Position numbers and translations under genes: made by a program. The notes beneath the pieces were generated by a model, which saw nothing but the letters and a program-made list of their open reading frames with translations, was not told the DNA's origin and searched no databases. This document shows positions 42,458-50,972 of a stretch of DNA of 64,000 nucleotides, in pieces. Each line of letters opens with the position of its first letter. Position 1 is the first letter of the stretch. The DNA comes from Acidobacteriaceae bacterium. Lineage in GTDB: Bacteria > Acidobacteriota > Terriglobia > Bryobacterales > Bryobacteraceae. The stretch is from the NCBI GenBank assembly GCA_019240475.1, contig JAFAYI010000001.1, positions 1-64,000 on the forward strand, read 5' to 3'.

Positions 42458-45153
42458 ACATAGGCATCGACCTCGGCACCACCAACTCCGCCCTCGCCTA
42501 CATCGACCCCCACGAGGCCGCCGAGTCTGATTTCCCGCCTATCCACGCGCTTCCCATCGAACAGCAAATCGACGCCCACCGCGCCGCATCCCTACGGACG
42601 CTGCCCTCGTTTCTCTACCTGAGCGATCCGCCCGCGGTCGGCGCCTATGCCCGCGATCAGGGCGCGCTCGTTCCCACCAAGACGGTCCACTCCGCCAAGT
42701 CCTGGCTCTCGAATTCCGAAGCCGACCGCACCGCCAAGATTCTTCCTTGGGATTCCCAGGAAGAAGGCCGCGTGCTCTCGCCCGTCGAAGCCTCCTCGCG
42801 CTATCTCGCTCATCTGCGCCAAGCCTGGGAGCATTCGAAAGCTACTCCGCTCGCCGGTCAGCAAGTCGTCCTCACGGTTCCCGCCAGCTTCGACGAAGAG
42901 GCCCGCGAGCTGACCGTACAAGCCGCGCGTGATGCCGGGCTTGCACAACTCACTCTTCTCGAAGAACCGGCCGCCGCTTTCTACGCCTGGATCGCCGCCC
43001 ATCTCGCGCGCTCGAATAAAGAACTCTTCGATGGACAAATCGTGCTTGTCTGCGACGTCGGCGGCGGCACCAGCGACTTCACGCTCGTCCGCGTCGATCG
43101 GGAAGGCGATCGCGTGCAGTTCACGCGCACCACCGTGGGCCGCCACCTTCTGCTCGGCGGCGACAATCTCGACCTGACGCTCTCCTGGCTCGCCGAATCG
43201 AAGCTCGGCAAAACTCTTTCTCTCCGCCAGCGGAGCGCCCTTCGCCGCCAATGTTCCGCCGCGAAAGAACAGATGCTCGCGCCCAACGGTCCCGCGAGCG
43301 TAGACGTTACCATCGTTGGCGCAGGCTCTGCCCTTATCGGCGGAACGCTTAAGACAACCATCACGCGCGATGAAGTTCTCGAACTCGCGCTCGGCGGTTT
43401 CCTTCCTCCCTGCGAGTTGGGCGACAAGCCCCAACAGGAAAAACAAAGTGTCTTCCGCGAACTCGGCCTGCCCTACGTCTCCGATCCCGCCATCACGCGT
43501 CACCTGGCCGAGTTTCTTGCCAACTCGCCCGCGCGCGACCACGGCGTGGACGCCATTCTCTTCAACGGTGGCTTCTTCATCCCGCAGGTTTTCCGCGAGC
43601 GTGTCCGCGATGTCGTCGCCCACTGGTTCGGCCGCCAGCCCCGCTTGTTTGAAAATCACGATCTCGATCTCGCCGTGGCCATCGGCGCTGCCTACTACTC
43701 TTATGTCCGGGCCTCCGGCAGCGGCGTTCTCGTGCGCGGCGGCCTGCCGCGCGCCTATTTTCTCGGACTTCAAGATCTCGGCGCCTCTTCTATCCGCGCC
43801 GTCTGCCTCATGCCGCGTGGCACGGAAGAGGGGCAGGAGATCCGCCTCGCCGAGCCCGAGCTGCAGCTCATCGCCAACACGCCCGTCGCCTTCCGCCTCT
43901 ACAGCTCTCTGAGCCGCACCGAAGACGCCGCGGGCGATGTCGTCTCGCTCACTCCAACAGACGACATGCTCGATCCCGCGAGCGACCCACGCCTCCACGC
44001 GCCCCTCCGCGCCGTCATCCGCTTCGGCAAAGGCGGCGAACGGCTTGTCCCCGTCACCCTCGGCGCTCGCCTCAGCGAAGTCGGCACGCTTGAAACCTGG
44101 GCCGATTCCAAGATCAGCGAACATCGCTGGCGATTGCAGTTCCAATTGCGCAAATCGAGCGACACCGCCGAAGCCGCCTCCGCTCAGTCGACAGGCGTTC
44201 GCTCCGGCGCGGTCATCAGCGAAGAAGCACTCGCAAACGCCGCATCTCTGATCGAGCAGGTCTTCGGCAAATCCAGCTCCGGCCTCCCTCCGGAGCAGCT
44301 CCCCGCCCGCTTGGAACAGGCTCTCGCGCTCGGCCGCTCCTCCTGGCCGCTCTCTACCATTCGTTCGCTCGCCGATCGTCTCCTCGCGCTCGCCGACGGC
44401 CGCCGCAAGAACGCGCCTCACGAAGCGCGCTGGCTCAATCTGACGGGCTTCTGCCTGCGCCCCGGCTTCGGTTTCCCTGGAGACGACTTCCGCATCGAAC
44501 AGGCCCGCCGCGTCTACGCCTCAGGCCTGACGTTCGGTAATCAGGTGCAATGCGAAATCGATTGGTGGATTTTCTGCGGGCGCATCGCCGGCGGCCTCAA
44601 TCGCAATCAGCAGGCCGATATCTTCCAGCGCCTTTCCCCCACTCTGCTGCCCAAGCAGAAACGCAAGCAGCGCTTGAACCAGGCGCTCTATCGCGAGATG
44701 TGGCGCGCCGCCGCGAGCCTCGAACTCCTCCCCCAACAAACCAAGGCGCAGCTCGGCGATACGCTCCTCGATATCGTGAAGCGCGGCGAGATGCTCGATG
44801 CGGCTCTCTGGTGTCTTTCGCGCCTCGGCGCCCGCAAGCTCTTCAGCGGGCCTGTGAATCTGGTGGTCTCACCGTCGGTCGCCGCCCGCTGGGCCGATTC
44901 TCTTCTCCGGCTACAACACACACCCGCGCTGCTCGAAGCCGTCGTGCAAATCGCGCAAATCACCGGCGACTCCGCGCGCGATCTCCCGCCCGCAACCCTC
45001 GAATCGATTCGCCGTGCTTCGGAAACCAGCCCGCGCGCGGCCGACCTGCTGCGCCGCCTCTCCGGCGAAGCCGACGATTTCGTCTCTTCGAGCCGCATCT
45101 TCGGCGAGGAGCTTCCCGCCGGGTTGGTGCTTGCCGCGCCGCAGCCCGCCTAG
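42454..45153 (+). CDS. Hsp70 family protein with C-terminal helical extension
   Basis: This 899-residue protein begins MNIGIDLGTTNSALAYIDPHEA. The ATPase includes SAKSWLSNSEADR, LVCDVGGGTSDFTLVRV and DLAVAIGAAYYSYVRASGSGVLVRGGLPRAYFLGL. After a beta-rich part (to about residue 570), about 320 residues form a helical extension (TLEQVFGKSSSGLPPEQLPARLEQALALGRSSWPLSTIRSLADRLLALADGRR, then LLDIVKRGEMLDAALWCLSRLGARKLFSGP) resembling the DUF3731 region found in such Hsp70s. It is nearly 300 residues longer than its partner. It probably acts as a dedicated chaperone with the upstream Hsp70; clients are unknown. It may be coupled through the mini-ORF. Confidence 0.92.
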   Translation: MNIGIDLGTTNSALAYIDPHEAAESDFPPIHALPIEQQIDAHRAASLRTLPSFLYLSDPPAVGAYARDQGALVPTKTVHSAKSWLSNSEADRTAKILPWDSQEEGRVLSPVEASSRYLAHLRQAWEHSKATPLAGQQVVLTVPASFDEEARELTVQAARDAGLAQLTLLEEPAAAFYAWIAAHLARSNKELFDGQIVLVCDVGGGTSDFTLVRVDREGDRVQFTRTTVGRHLLLGGDNLDLTLSWLAESKLGKTLSLRQRSALRRQCSAAKEQMLAPNGPASVDVTIVGAGSALIGGTLKTTITRDEVLELALGGFLPPCELGDKPQQEKQSVFRELGLPYVSDPAITRHLAEFLANSPARDHGVDAILFNGGFFIPQVFRERVRDVVAHWFGRQPRLFENHDLDLAVAIGAAYYSYVRASGSGVLVRGGLPRAYFLGLQDLGASSIRAVCLMPRGTEEGQEIRLAEPELQLIANTPVAFRLYSSLSRTEDAAGDVVSLTPTDDMLDPASDPRLHAPLRAVIRFGKGGERLVPVTLGARLSEVGTLETWADSKISEHRWRLQFQLRKSSDTAEAASAQSTGVRSGAVISEEALANAASLIEQVFGKSSSGLPPEQLPARLEQALALGRSSWPLSTIRSLADRLLALADGRRKNAPHEARWLNLTGFCLRPGFGFPGDDFRIEQARRVYASGLTFGNQVQCEIDWWIFCGRIAGGLNRNQQADIFQRLSPTLLPKQKRKQRLNQALYREMWRAAASLELLPQQTKAQLGDTLLDIVKRGEMLDAALWCLSRLGARKLFSGPVNLVVSPSVAARWADSLLRLQHTPALLEAVVQIAQITGDSARDLPPATLESIRRASETSPRAADLLRRLSGEADDFVSSSRIFGEELPAGLVLAAPQPA

Positions 45154-45159
45154 CGCCTC

Positions 45160-46038
45160 ATGCGCGAAACCCAAATCCTCGATCGCATTCGCAAGCTCGC
45201 CGCTCGCGCCCCGCGCTCTCGCACTCTCATCCAAGGCATCGGCGACGACTGCGCCATTCTCCGCCCCGATGCCCGCCACGACCTCGTCTTCACCTCCGAC
45301 TTTCTCCTCGAAGACCGTCACTTCACTCGCGCCATCTATTCACCCGCCGACATCGGCCACAAAGCACTCGCCCGCGGCCTCTCCGACATCGCCGCCATGG
45401 GCGCCGAGCCCATCTTCTGTCTCGTCTCGCTCGGCATTCCCAGGGATCTTCCGGCATCCTGGGTACCCTCTTTTTACAAGGGCTTCCTCGCCCTCGCGAC
45501 AAGGTACAAGACCTCGCTCGCCGGCGGCGACCTCGCCCGCTTTGAAAAAATTATTGTAGACGTGACCTGCTGCGGCCGCGTCCCGCGCGGCAAGGCTCTC
45601 CTGCGAAGCGCCGCGAAGCCCGGCGATGCGATCTACGTCACCGGCAAGCTCGGCAAGAAAAAAGCTTGGTTGGAAAAAGACTGGCGCCGCAATCGCCGCC
45701 CCGAGCCTCGCATCCACGCCGGCATCGCGCTCCGCCGTCTCGGCATCCGCTGCGCCATGGATATAAGCGACGGCCTCTCGCTCGATCTCCACCGTCTCTG
45801 CGTCGAGTCAAAGGTCGGCGCCGACATCACCGCCCATCTCTCCGATGACGCTCTACACTCTGGCGAAGCCTACGAACTGCTCTTCACTGCCCCGCCCCGT
45901 CTCGCCGTTCCACCACGCATCGAAACCACCCCTGTCGCTTCCATCGGCGTTATCACGTCCCAACATAAGGGCCGCGTTCTGTTTCAGGGCCGCCCGCTCG
46001 CCCCGCTAGGCTTCGATCACTTCGCCGGCCGCGATTAG
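45160..46038 (+). CDS. thiL: Thiamine-monophosphate kinase ThiL
   Basis: This 292-residue protein fits ThiL of the AIR synthase-like superfamily. IQGIGDDCAIL has the metal-binding G28-D29-D30; LVFTSDFLLEDRHFTRAIYSPADIGHKALARGLSDIAAMGAEPIFCLVSL and SLAGGDLARFEKIIVDVTCCGRV are family motifs. CAMDISDGLSLDLHRLC carries the second metal motif (MDISDGL). HSGEAYELLFT completes it. It phosphorylates thiamine monophosphate to the active pyrophosphate. The gene is slightly shorter than the usual 320 residues. Its stop overlaps the convergent isomerase gene by 4 bases. It is 6 bases downstream of the Hsp70 gene, so may be read through. Confidence 0.93.
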   Translation: MRETQILDRIRKLAARAPRSRTLIQGIGDDCAILRPDARHDLVFTSDFLLEDRHFTRAIYSPADIGHKALARGLSDIAAMGAEPIFCLVSLGIPRDLPASWVPSFYKGFLALATRYKTSLAGGDLARFEKIIVDVTCCGRVPRGKALLRSAAKPGDAIYVTGKLGKKKAWLEKDWRRNRRPEPRIHAGIALRRLGIRCAMDISDGLSLDLHRLCVESKVGADITAHLSDDALHSGEAYELLFTAPPRLAVPPRIETTPVASIGVITSQHKGRVLFQGRPLAPLGFDHFAGRD

Positions 46039-47000
46039 CTCGCGCTCTCGGCCGTTTCCGGTTTCGCCCCGCCCGCGTTCAGTCCCTTGCGCATCTGCGT
46101 AACGGCCGGTGTCAAGCTCGCCACCTCGTCCCCCTTCGGCTCGTATTCGAGCGTGATGTACCCCGCGTACTCGGTCTTCCCAATGGCGCGATAGATCTCG
46201 TCCCACTTCATCTCGCCCGTTCCCGGATCGTGCCGCCCGGGCGCATCCGCCACGTGAAACACGCTCACGTAAGGAACCGCTTCCGTAACCACCGGAATCG
46301 GATTCCCGTTCTGCACGTACTCGTGATAAATGTCGAACAGCAACCGGAAGTGCGGGCTGTCTACTTCCTTCACAACCTGCAGCGCCTCTTTCGCGCTCGT
46401 CAGGTAATAGCCTTTGTGATTCACGCGGCTGTTTAGGTTCTCCAGAATCAGCCGAACGTCCGCGTCTTTCGCAATCTCGGCCGCAAGCTTCCCGCCTGTC
46501 ACCATGCTTGCGTGCTGCGCCTCCCGCGTCATCCCCGCCTGCTCGTTCCCGCTGAGCACGATCACTTGAGAAACGTTCAACTTCTTCGCCCATGCCGCCG
46601 CGTCCCGCACGTCTTTCAAAAACGCCTCTCGATGCGCCGGGTTCACCATCGTCACCGGCCGATGCACCCAATCGGTCTGCGATAGCAGCGCATCCATCCC
46701 GATTCCATAAGACTGCGCAAGCGCCTTATATTTCTCCGCATCGGCGTCGGTCCACTTCACGTGCTCGCTGACAAGCTCGACCGATTGCATCCCGGCCTCG
46801 GCCGCCTTCGCCAGCTTTTCTTCCATCGAGCCCTCGAGCGTCCACAGCATCACGCTCGAAGTGACCTTCGCATTCTTGGGCGGCGGCATGCCCTGCGGTC
46901 CGGCCTGCGGCTCCGCCCCCCGGCGCTGCCCGAACGCGAGCCCGGCCGCTCCCAGACCCACCGCGCCTGCCTGCAGAAAACTTCGTCTGGATTGACTCAT
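46035..47000 (-). CDS. Sugar phosphate isomerase/epimerase, Tat-exported
   Basis: This 321-residue TIM-barrel protein has a twin-arginine signal: SRRSFLQAGAVGLGAAGLAFG (residues 4-24). The domain matches xylose-isomerase-like/hydroxypyruvate isomerase proteins: QSVELVSEHVKWTDADAEKYKALAQSYGIGMDALL, LILENLNSRVNHKGYYLTSAKEALQVVKEVDSPHFRLLFDIYHEYVQ and HVADAPGRHDPGTGEMKWDEIYRAI. The conserved His/Glu/Asp metal ligands appear in E159-N-L-N and FDIYHEY. It may isomerise a keto-acid or sugar. It abuts the VWA gene (stop-codon then ATG with no gap), so is part of that operon. Confidence 0.88.
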   Translation of the reverse strand: MSQSRRSFLQAGAVGLGAAGLAFGQRRGAEPQAGPQGMPPPKNAKVTSSVMLWTLEGSMEEKLAKAAEAGMQSVELVSEHVKWTDADAEKYKALAQSYGIGMDALLSQTDWVHRPVTMVNPAHREAFLKDVRDAAAWAKKLNVSQVIVLSGNEQAGMTREAQHASMVTGGKLAAEIAKDADVRLILENLNSRVNHKGYYLTSAKEALQVVKEVDSPHFRLLFDIYHEYVQNGNPIPVVTEAVPYVSVFHVADAPGRHDPGTGEMKWDEIYRAIGKTEYAGYITLEYEPKGDEVASLTPAVTQMRKGLNAGGAKPETAESAS

Positions 47001-49181
47001 CTATTCCACTGTAAAGTCCGCGGTCCGCGCGACCGACGCATTCCCGGCCGTATCGATCGCCTTGAACTCGGCGCGATACACCCCGGGCGCGAGCGTCTCG
47101 ACCGGCACCTTCAAACCGCACGGCACCACCGCATTTCCTGGCCGGATGTGCGGCGCCATGCTGATGAACCCCGTGTCCAGCTTCTGGTCGCCCGTCTTGC
47201 GATCCACGATCCGCATCTGCAATCCCACCTTTGGCGCGTCCTTCTCGGCTTCCGTCAAGAGCGGATCGTAAATCTCCACGTAAACCGCCGCAGGCCCCGC
47301 TTTGCTAAACGTGTTCGATCCCGATGGCGTCAATTCCAGCCCGCTGCTCACCAGCGGCGTCTTGTTCTCCAGTAGCACGGTGTCCAGGCCTACATCCAGG
47401 TCCGACACGCGCCGCACCTCCTTGCTGAAAGCGATTCCGCTCAACCCGAACTTCTTGCTGTCGTACGGATCGATGGCGAGCGGCATCTCCGTCTTCCCAA
47501 AACTCGCGCCGCCCGAGCTGAACACTACCTTTAGCTTGTATTGCCCGGACGCCACATTGAACTGGGAATCGTAATGCATCGGCTTCGATTGGAACTCTTC
47601 CAGCTCTTTCTTGTTGTCGAACGCCAGCTTCACCGTATCGCTAAATTTCGCCGCCACCGTGTTGTCAGCCGCCGTGTACGCAATCCCCAGAACATTCACC
47701 TCGGAATGAAACTTGCCCTTGGTCTTCTCGAACTTCAACGCCCCGGACGGTATCTCCAAAGCCACGCTCACGCGAGCCGTGTTCGGCCCCGTATAGAAAA
47801 AAGGAAGCGCCATCGAAGCGGCCACATTCCCTCCCGCCGCGCCCGCCGCGCGAGCCTCCAGCTCCTTCCCAACCGACGTCCCCGCCAGCAGATCCAGCGG
47901 CTTGTCGTTGCAATATCCGCTGCGCGAGCGAACCACCGTCCCCCCGCGATCCACTTTCACTTTGATCGTGTGGCACGAATCGTCTTTCGACTCTTCATCC
48001 GGCGTATAGCCGAGCACATAGTATTGGTTCTGCTCTTTTTCGATCTTTTGCAAACCGCCCAGCAGGTCATTCGTATTCACAATCACGAAGCCTCCCGTCC
48101 CGCTCGCCAACTCATATAAAACCGCTTGGCTCGCCATGGGACTGGGCGGCAGTTGCGGCACGATACTGCGCGCCTGGTTATAGGGATTGTTGACGCCCAT
48201 CGTGTTCTGATTGAGCGTGGTGGTCCCGGTTCGTCCGCCGGTACTGGTTCCCGTTGCAGTACCCGTTCCGCCGCTGCGTCCGCCTCCCGTGTTGCCGCCG
48301 CTCGTCCCACCTCCTGGATGGCTGCCGCCGCCCCCGCCGCTGCTCCCGCCCGATCCGCCCCCGTGCTGTGGGTTATAAGACGCGAGCACGAAATGAGTCT
48401 GCGAGTTGTCCAACAGTCCCGGCGAGACGCGCCCCATCGGCGCCACCAACCCCCTCACATCGATCGGATACACCGCCACGTTCGCCTTGTTGCATGCATC
48501 GATCACCGCCGTCAGCTCCGATTGCAACTCCGCGTCGATCACGAATCCCGAACTCAAGAACACCACCGTCTTGCGCCCCGGCACCGTTCCCAAGCTCTTC
48601 GCCAGGCTTCTCAGCGCCCACAACGCGTCGCGCGTCCCTAAATCGGCCGCCGCTCCCAGAGACGGCGCGCCCAGCGAAGCATACTCCGTACTCACTGTCA
48701 CCGTCGAAAATTTCACCCCGTTCACCGCCTGCTTCAGGCGCTCCGCATCGGCCGTAAAGTTCTGGGTGATCTTCAGCGTCCCCGTGAAATCCGCCACCGC
48801 GATCAGCCGGTTCGGCCCCATATTCGCATCCAGAAATTTCAGCGCCGTCTGCCGTGCATACATCTGGTCCCCCGCCTTCATGCCCGACATATCGAAGTAG
48901 AGCACCAGGTAATGCTGCTGATTTCTCGTCGGAGACGCCGGGTCGGATTCAAACGAAAAGGTCTTGACCTGCTGCTCCTTGTTGTCTTGCCAAACCCGAA
49001 AATCTTTCATCGTCAGATCGCGAACGTAGTCGCCCTTCTTATCTGTGACCACCGTATCCACCAACACGAGGCGCGTCTCCGAGCGAATCACCGCGCTCGA
49101 TTGCTCGGGCGCCGCGGGCTGCTGCGCCGCCGCCACCATGCTCGCCGCCCCCAGAGCCAGAATCGTCCCTCTCTTCAGCAT
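47001..49181 (-). CDS. VWFA-related protein with Gly-rich linker
   Basis: AGGAGG 4 bases upstream selects the ATG at 49181. The 726-residue exported protein (signal LKRGTILALGAASMVAAAQQ) has RLVLVDTVVTDKKGDYVRDLTMKDFRVWQDNKEQQVKTF, LVLYFDMSGMKAGD (MIDAS) and RKTVVFLSSGFVIDAELQSEL. A Gly/Ser/Thr-rich linker follows (about residues 265-325; GGGSGGSSGGGGG). Then comes QNQYYVLGYTPDEESKDDSCHTIKVKVDRGGTVVRSRSGY, the family's end of VWA. The remaining 300 residues are beta-rich, ending with an FN3- or transglutaminase-type domain. It likely acts in cell-surface binding. It is the first gene in a set with the isomerase. Confidence 0.9.
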   Translation of the reverse strand: MLKRGTILALGAASMVAAAQQPAAPEQSSAVIRSETRLVLVDTVVTDKKGDYVRDLTMKDFRVWQDNKEQQVKTFSFESDPASPTRNQQHYLVLYFDMSGMKAGDQMYARQTALKFLDANMGPNRLIAVADFTGTLKITQNFTADAERLKQAVNGVKFSTVTVSTEYASLGAPSLGAAADLGTRDALWALRSLAKSLGTVPGRKTVVFLSSGFVIDAELQSELTAVIDACNKANVAVYPIDVRGLVAPMGRVSPGLLDNSQTHFVLASYNPQHGGGSGGSSGGGGGSHPGGGTSGGNTGGGRSGGTGTATGTSTGGRTGTTTLNQNTMGVNNPYNQARSIVPQLPPSPMASQAVLYELASGTGGFVIVNTNDLLGGLQKIEKEQNQYYVLGYTPDEESKDDSCHTIKVKVDRGGTVVRSRSGYCNDKPLDLLAGTSVGKELEARAAGAAGGNVAASMALPFFYTGPNTARVSVALEIPSGALKFEKTKGKFHSEVNVLGIAYTAADNTVAAKFSDTVKLAFDNKKELEEFQSKPMHYDSQFNVASGQYKLKVVFSSGGASFGKTEMPLAIDPYDSKKFGLSGIAFSKEVRRVSDLDVGLDTVLLENKTPLVSSGLELTPSGSNTFSKAGPAAVYVEIYDPLLTEAEKDAPKVGLQMRIVDRKTGDQKLDTGFISMAPHIRPGNAVVPCGLKVPVETLAPGVYRAEFKAIDTAGNASVARTADFTVE

Positions 49182-49200
49182 TTGTCCTCCTGTTCTTGCC

Positions 49201-50901
49201 CTACGGAATCTCCACCGCCCCATTCTCGGCCGCCATCGTCTGCCCATTCGCATCCCGCACCACCAGCCGCACGAAATAACCGCCGGGCTTCAAATCGAAG
49301 TTCAATCTCACCGTGATTCCCGCATTCAGCTTCTCCAGCGTTTCGTCGCGCAATCGCATCTGCAGCACCTTCTGCTGCCCGGAAATCACGTTCCCGTTCC
49401 GGTCGAACAAGACCGAGACCACCGTCAGGTCGTTGCGGTTCCGTCCGTCCACTTTTTCAAATCGCATCCGTCGCACATCCACATGCGCCATCACCGTCAG
49501 CTTGGCGTCCACATCGCTCGTCTTGAAGAATTGCGTGTGAAGGTCCACCGGCAAATCGTGCATCTCATCGCGCGAGAAAACCGCATCTTGTATCTCCTGC
49601 TTCGCGGCATCGGTTTCACTCTGCGGATGCTTCGGGACATAATACCCGCGCCGCGCCTGCACCTGCGCGCCTTCTGCATTCTTCACCGTCACCTTCAACT
49701 TGTGAAAGCTGCCATCGGCCTTCAAGTTCTGCGGCGAAAAGCCTAGCAGGTAATAATACTCGGGCGCCGTCGCTACCCGGCTAAATCCGGCCAGCAGATC
49801 GTTGTTGTTATGGAAAAACGTCCCACCCGTCCCATCGGCCAGTTCCCCCAGCACCTCTTCGTTCGCCAGTGCCGCTTCGCGGTCGTACTGTTCCTTGACT
49901 CGCGTGGCATACGCGCTGAAGGAGGGCCGGCTCGCATCTCCTCCGGTCGCATACAGCCCCCGCGCATTCAGCGCGTTGATGATCACGTTCTCCCGCGTCG
50001 CCCGGTCCAACACGCCCGTCAGCCGTTCGAGCGCAAGCGGATCCGGCGTCACGAAGCCTGGCGAAACCAGCACCATCGTTCGCTGCCCCGGCATCGCCGA
50101 GATGCGTCGAATCAAATCGTCCAGTACGCCGATCGTCAGCAGCGCGTCATGCTCTCCAACGTTGACAATCTGCGTCGCGGCAGACCTTACCATGTTTGGG
50201 ACCGTGCTGGCTTCCTGTTGCGGAATGTCGTCGCACGCCATCATTTCCGCCACCGCGCCGTTCAACGCCTGTTGATCGTTCTTATTAAGGATGAGGTCCG
50301 CTTGGTAATAAGACAGATCCGGACACTCGATTCCGCGCCCCGCCTGCATTGGCCGCGGCAGCAACGTCGCGAGCGCCTGCTGCAATTTTGCTCGATCGTC
50401 TGTGAAATCTAGATTGTGCGCGCCCGATGTCGTAAAAATCGCGGCGCGGTCCGCTGGCGTCAGCGTCGCAAAATGCCGCTCGGCCGCCTTCCGCACCTGC
50501 ATCAGGTCGCCCGCTTCCAGGTGCAAATCGTCGAAGATATAGGCTACGTACCGCTCGGGCAGCGCGACCGACTTTCCTGTACCCGCATCCCCAGCTTCCA
50601 ACTCTTCACCCGGCCTGGAGTTGACCGCAACCGAGTGCCCGCCCGCCTTCTCGACCGAAAACTTCGTGATCGCCTGCGGCTTGCCTCTGTCGAACAGTTG
50701 AAAATCCGACTGCTGCAGCGTGCCGATCGCCCGCCCCTGCCGGTCGCGCACCACCACCGGCGCCATTACTAAATTGACTCTCGCCTTGAACGTCGTGTCC
50801 GTGTCGCGCGAACTAATCTCCGGAGCATTCGCCTGCGCCTGCAACGGCGCAGCCCCCAGCATCCCTGCGAACAGCGCGCAGACAAGTGACCCAGATTTCA
50901 C
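49201..50901 (-). CDS. VWFA-related exported protein
   Basis: This 566-residue protein starts at the GTG complementary to 50899-50901; the signal is MKSGSLVCALFAGMLGAAPLQAQ. The family core is VNLVMAPVVVRDRQGRAIGTLQQSDFQLFDRGKPQAITKFSVEKAGG. YVAYIFDDLHLEAGDLMQVRKAAERH holds the MIDAS-like DD. RISAMPGQRTMVLVSPGFVTPDPLALERLTGVLDRA follows, and YYLLGFSPQNLKADGSFHKLKVTVKNAEGAQVQARRGYYVPK is the family C-terminal strand. A beta domain of about 150 residues closes it. It is transcribed with the VWA protein 20 bases downstream. The binding partner is unknown. Cys 206/232 region (IECPDLSYY, MMACDD) may form a disulfide. Confidence 0.92.
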   Translation of the reverse strand: MKSGSLVCALFAGMLGAAPLQAQANAPEISSRDTDTTFKARVNLVMAPVVVRDRQGRAIGTLQQSDFQLFDRGKPQAITKFSVEKAGGHSVAVNSRPGEELEAGDAGTGKSVALPERYVAYIFDDLHLEAGDLMQVRKAAERHFATLTPADRAAIFTTSGAHNLDFTDDRAKLQQALATLLPRPMQAGRGIECPDLSYYQADLILNKNDQQALNGAVAEMMACDDIPQQEASTVPNMVRSAATQIVNVGEHDALLTIGVLDDLIRRISAMPGQRTMVLVSPGFVTPDPLALERLTGVLDRATRENVIINALNARGLYATGGDASRPSFSAYATRVKEQYDREAALANEEVLGELADGTGGTFFHNNNDLLAGFSRVATAPEYYYLLGFSPQNLKADGSFHKLKVTVKNAEGAQVQARRGYYVPKHPQSETDAAKQEIQDAVFSRDEMHDLPVDLHTQFFKTSDVDAKLTVMAHVDVRRMRFEKVDGRNRNDLTVVSVLFDRNGNVISGQQKVLQMRLRDETLEKLNAGITVRLNFDLKPGGYFVRLVVRDANGQTMAAENGAVEIP

Positions 50902-50972
50902 TGTCCGGCTATTCTACCGTCTTTTCGGCCAACTTGTGCAAACAGAGTCGAGCCGCGCCCGCCGCTGTCCCT

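Noticed and set aside
42592..44421. Long minus-strand frame opposite the second Hsp70
   Set aside because: It lies inside the well-supported Hsp70 frame and has no recognisable domain.
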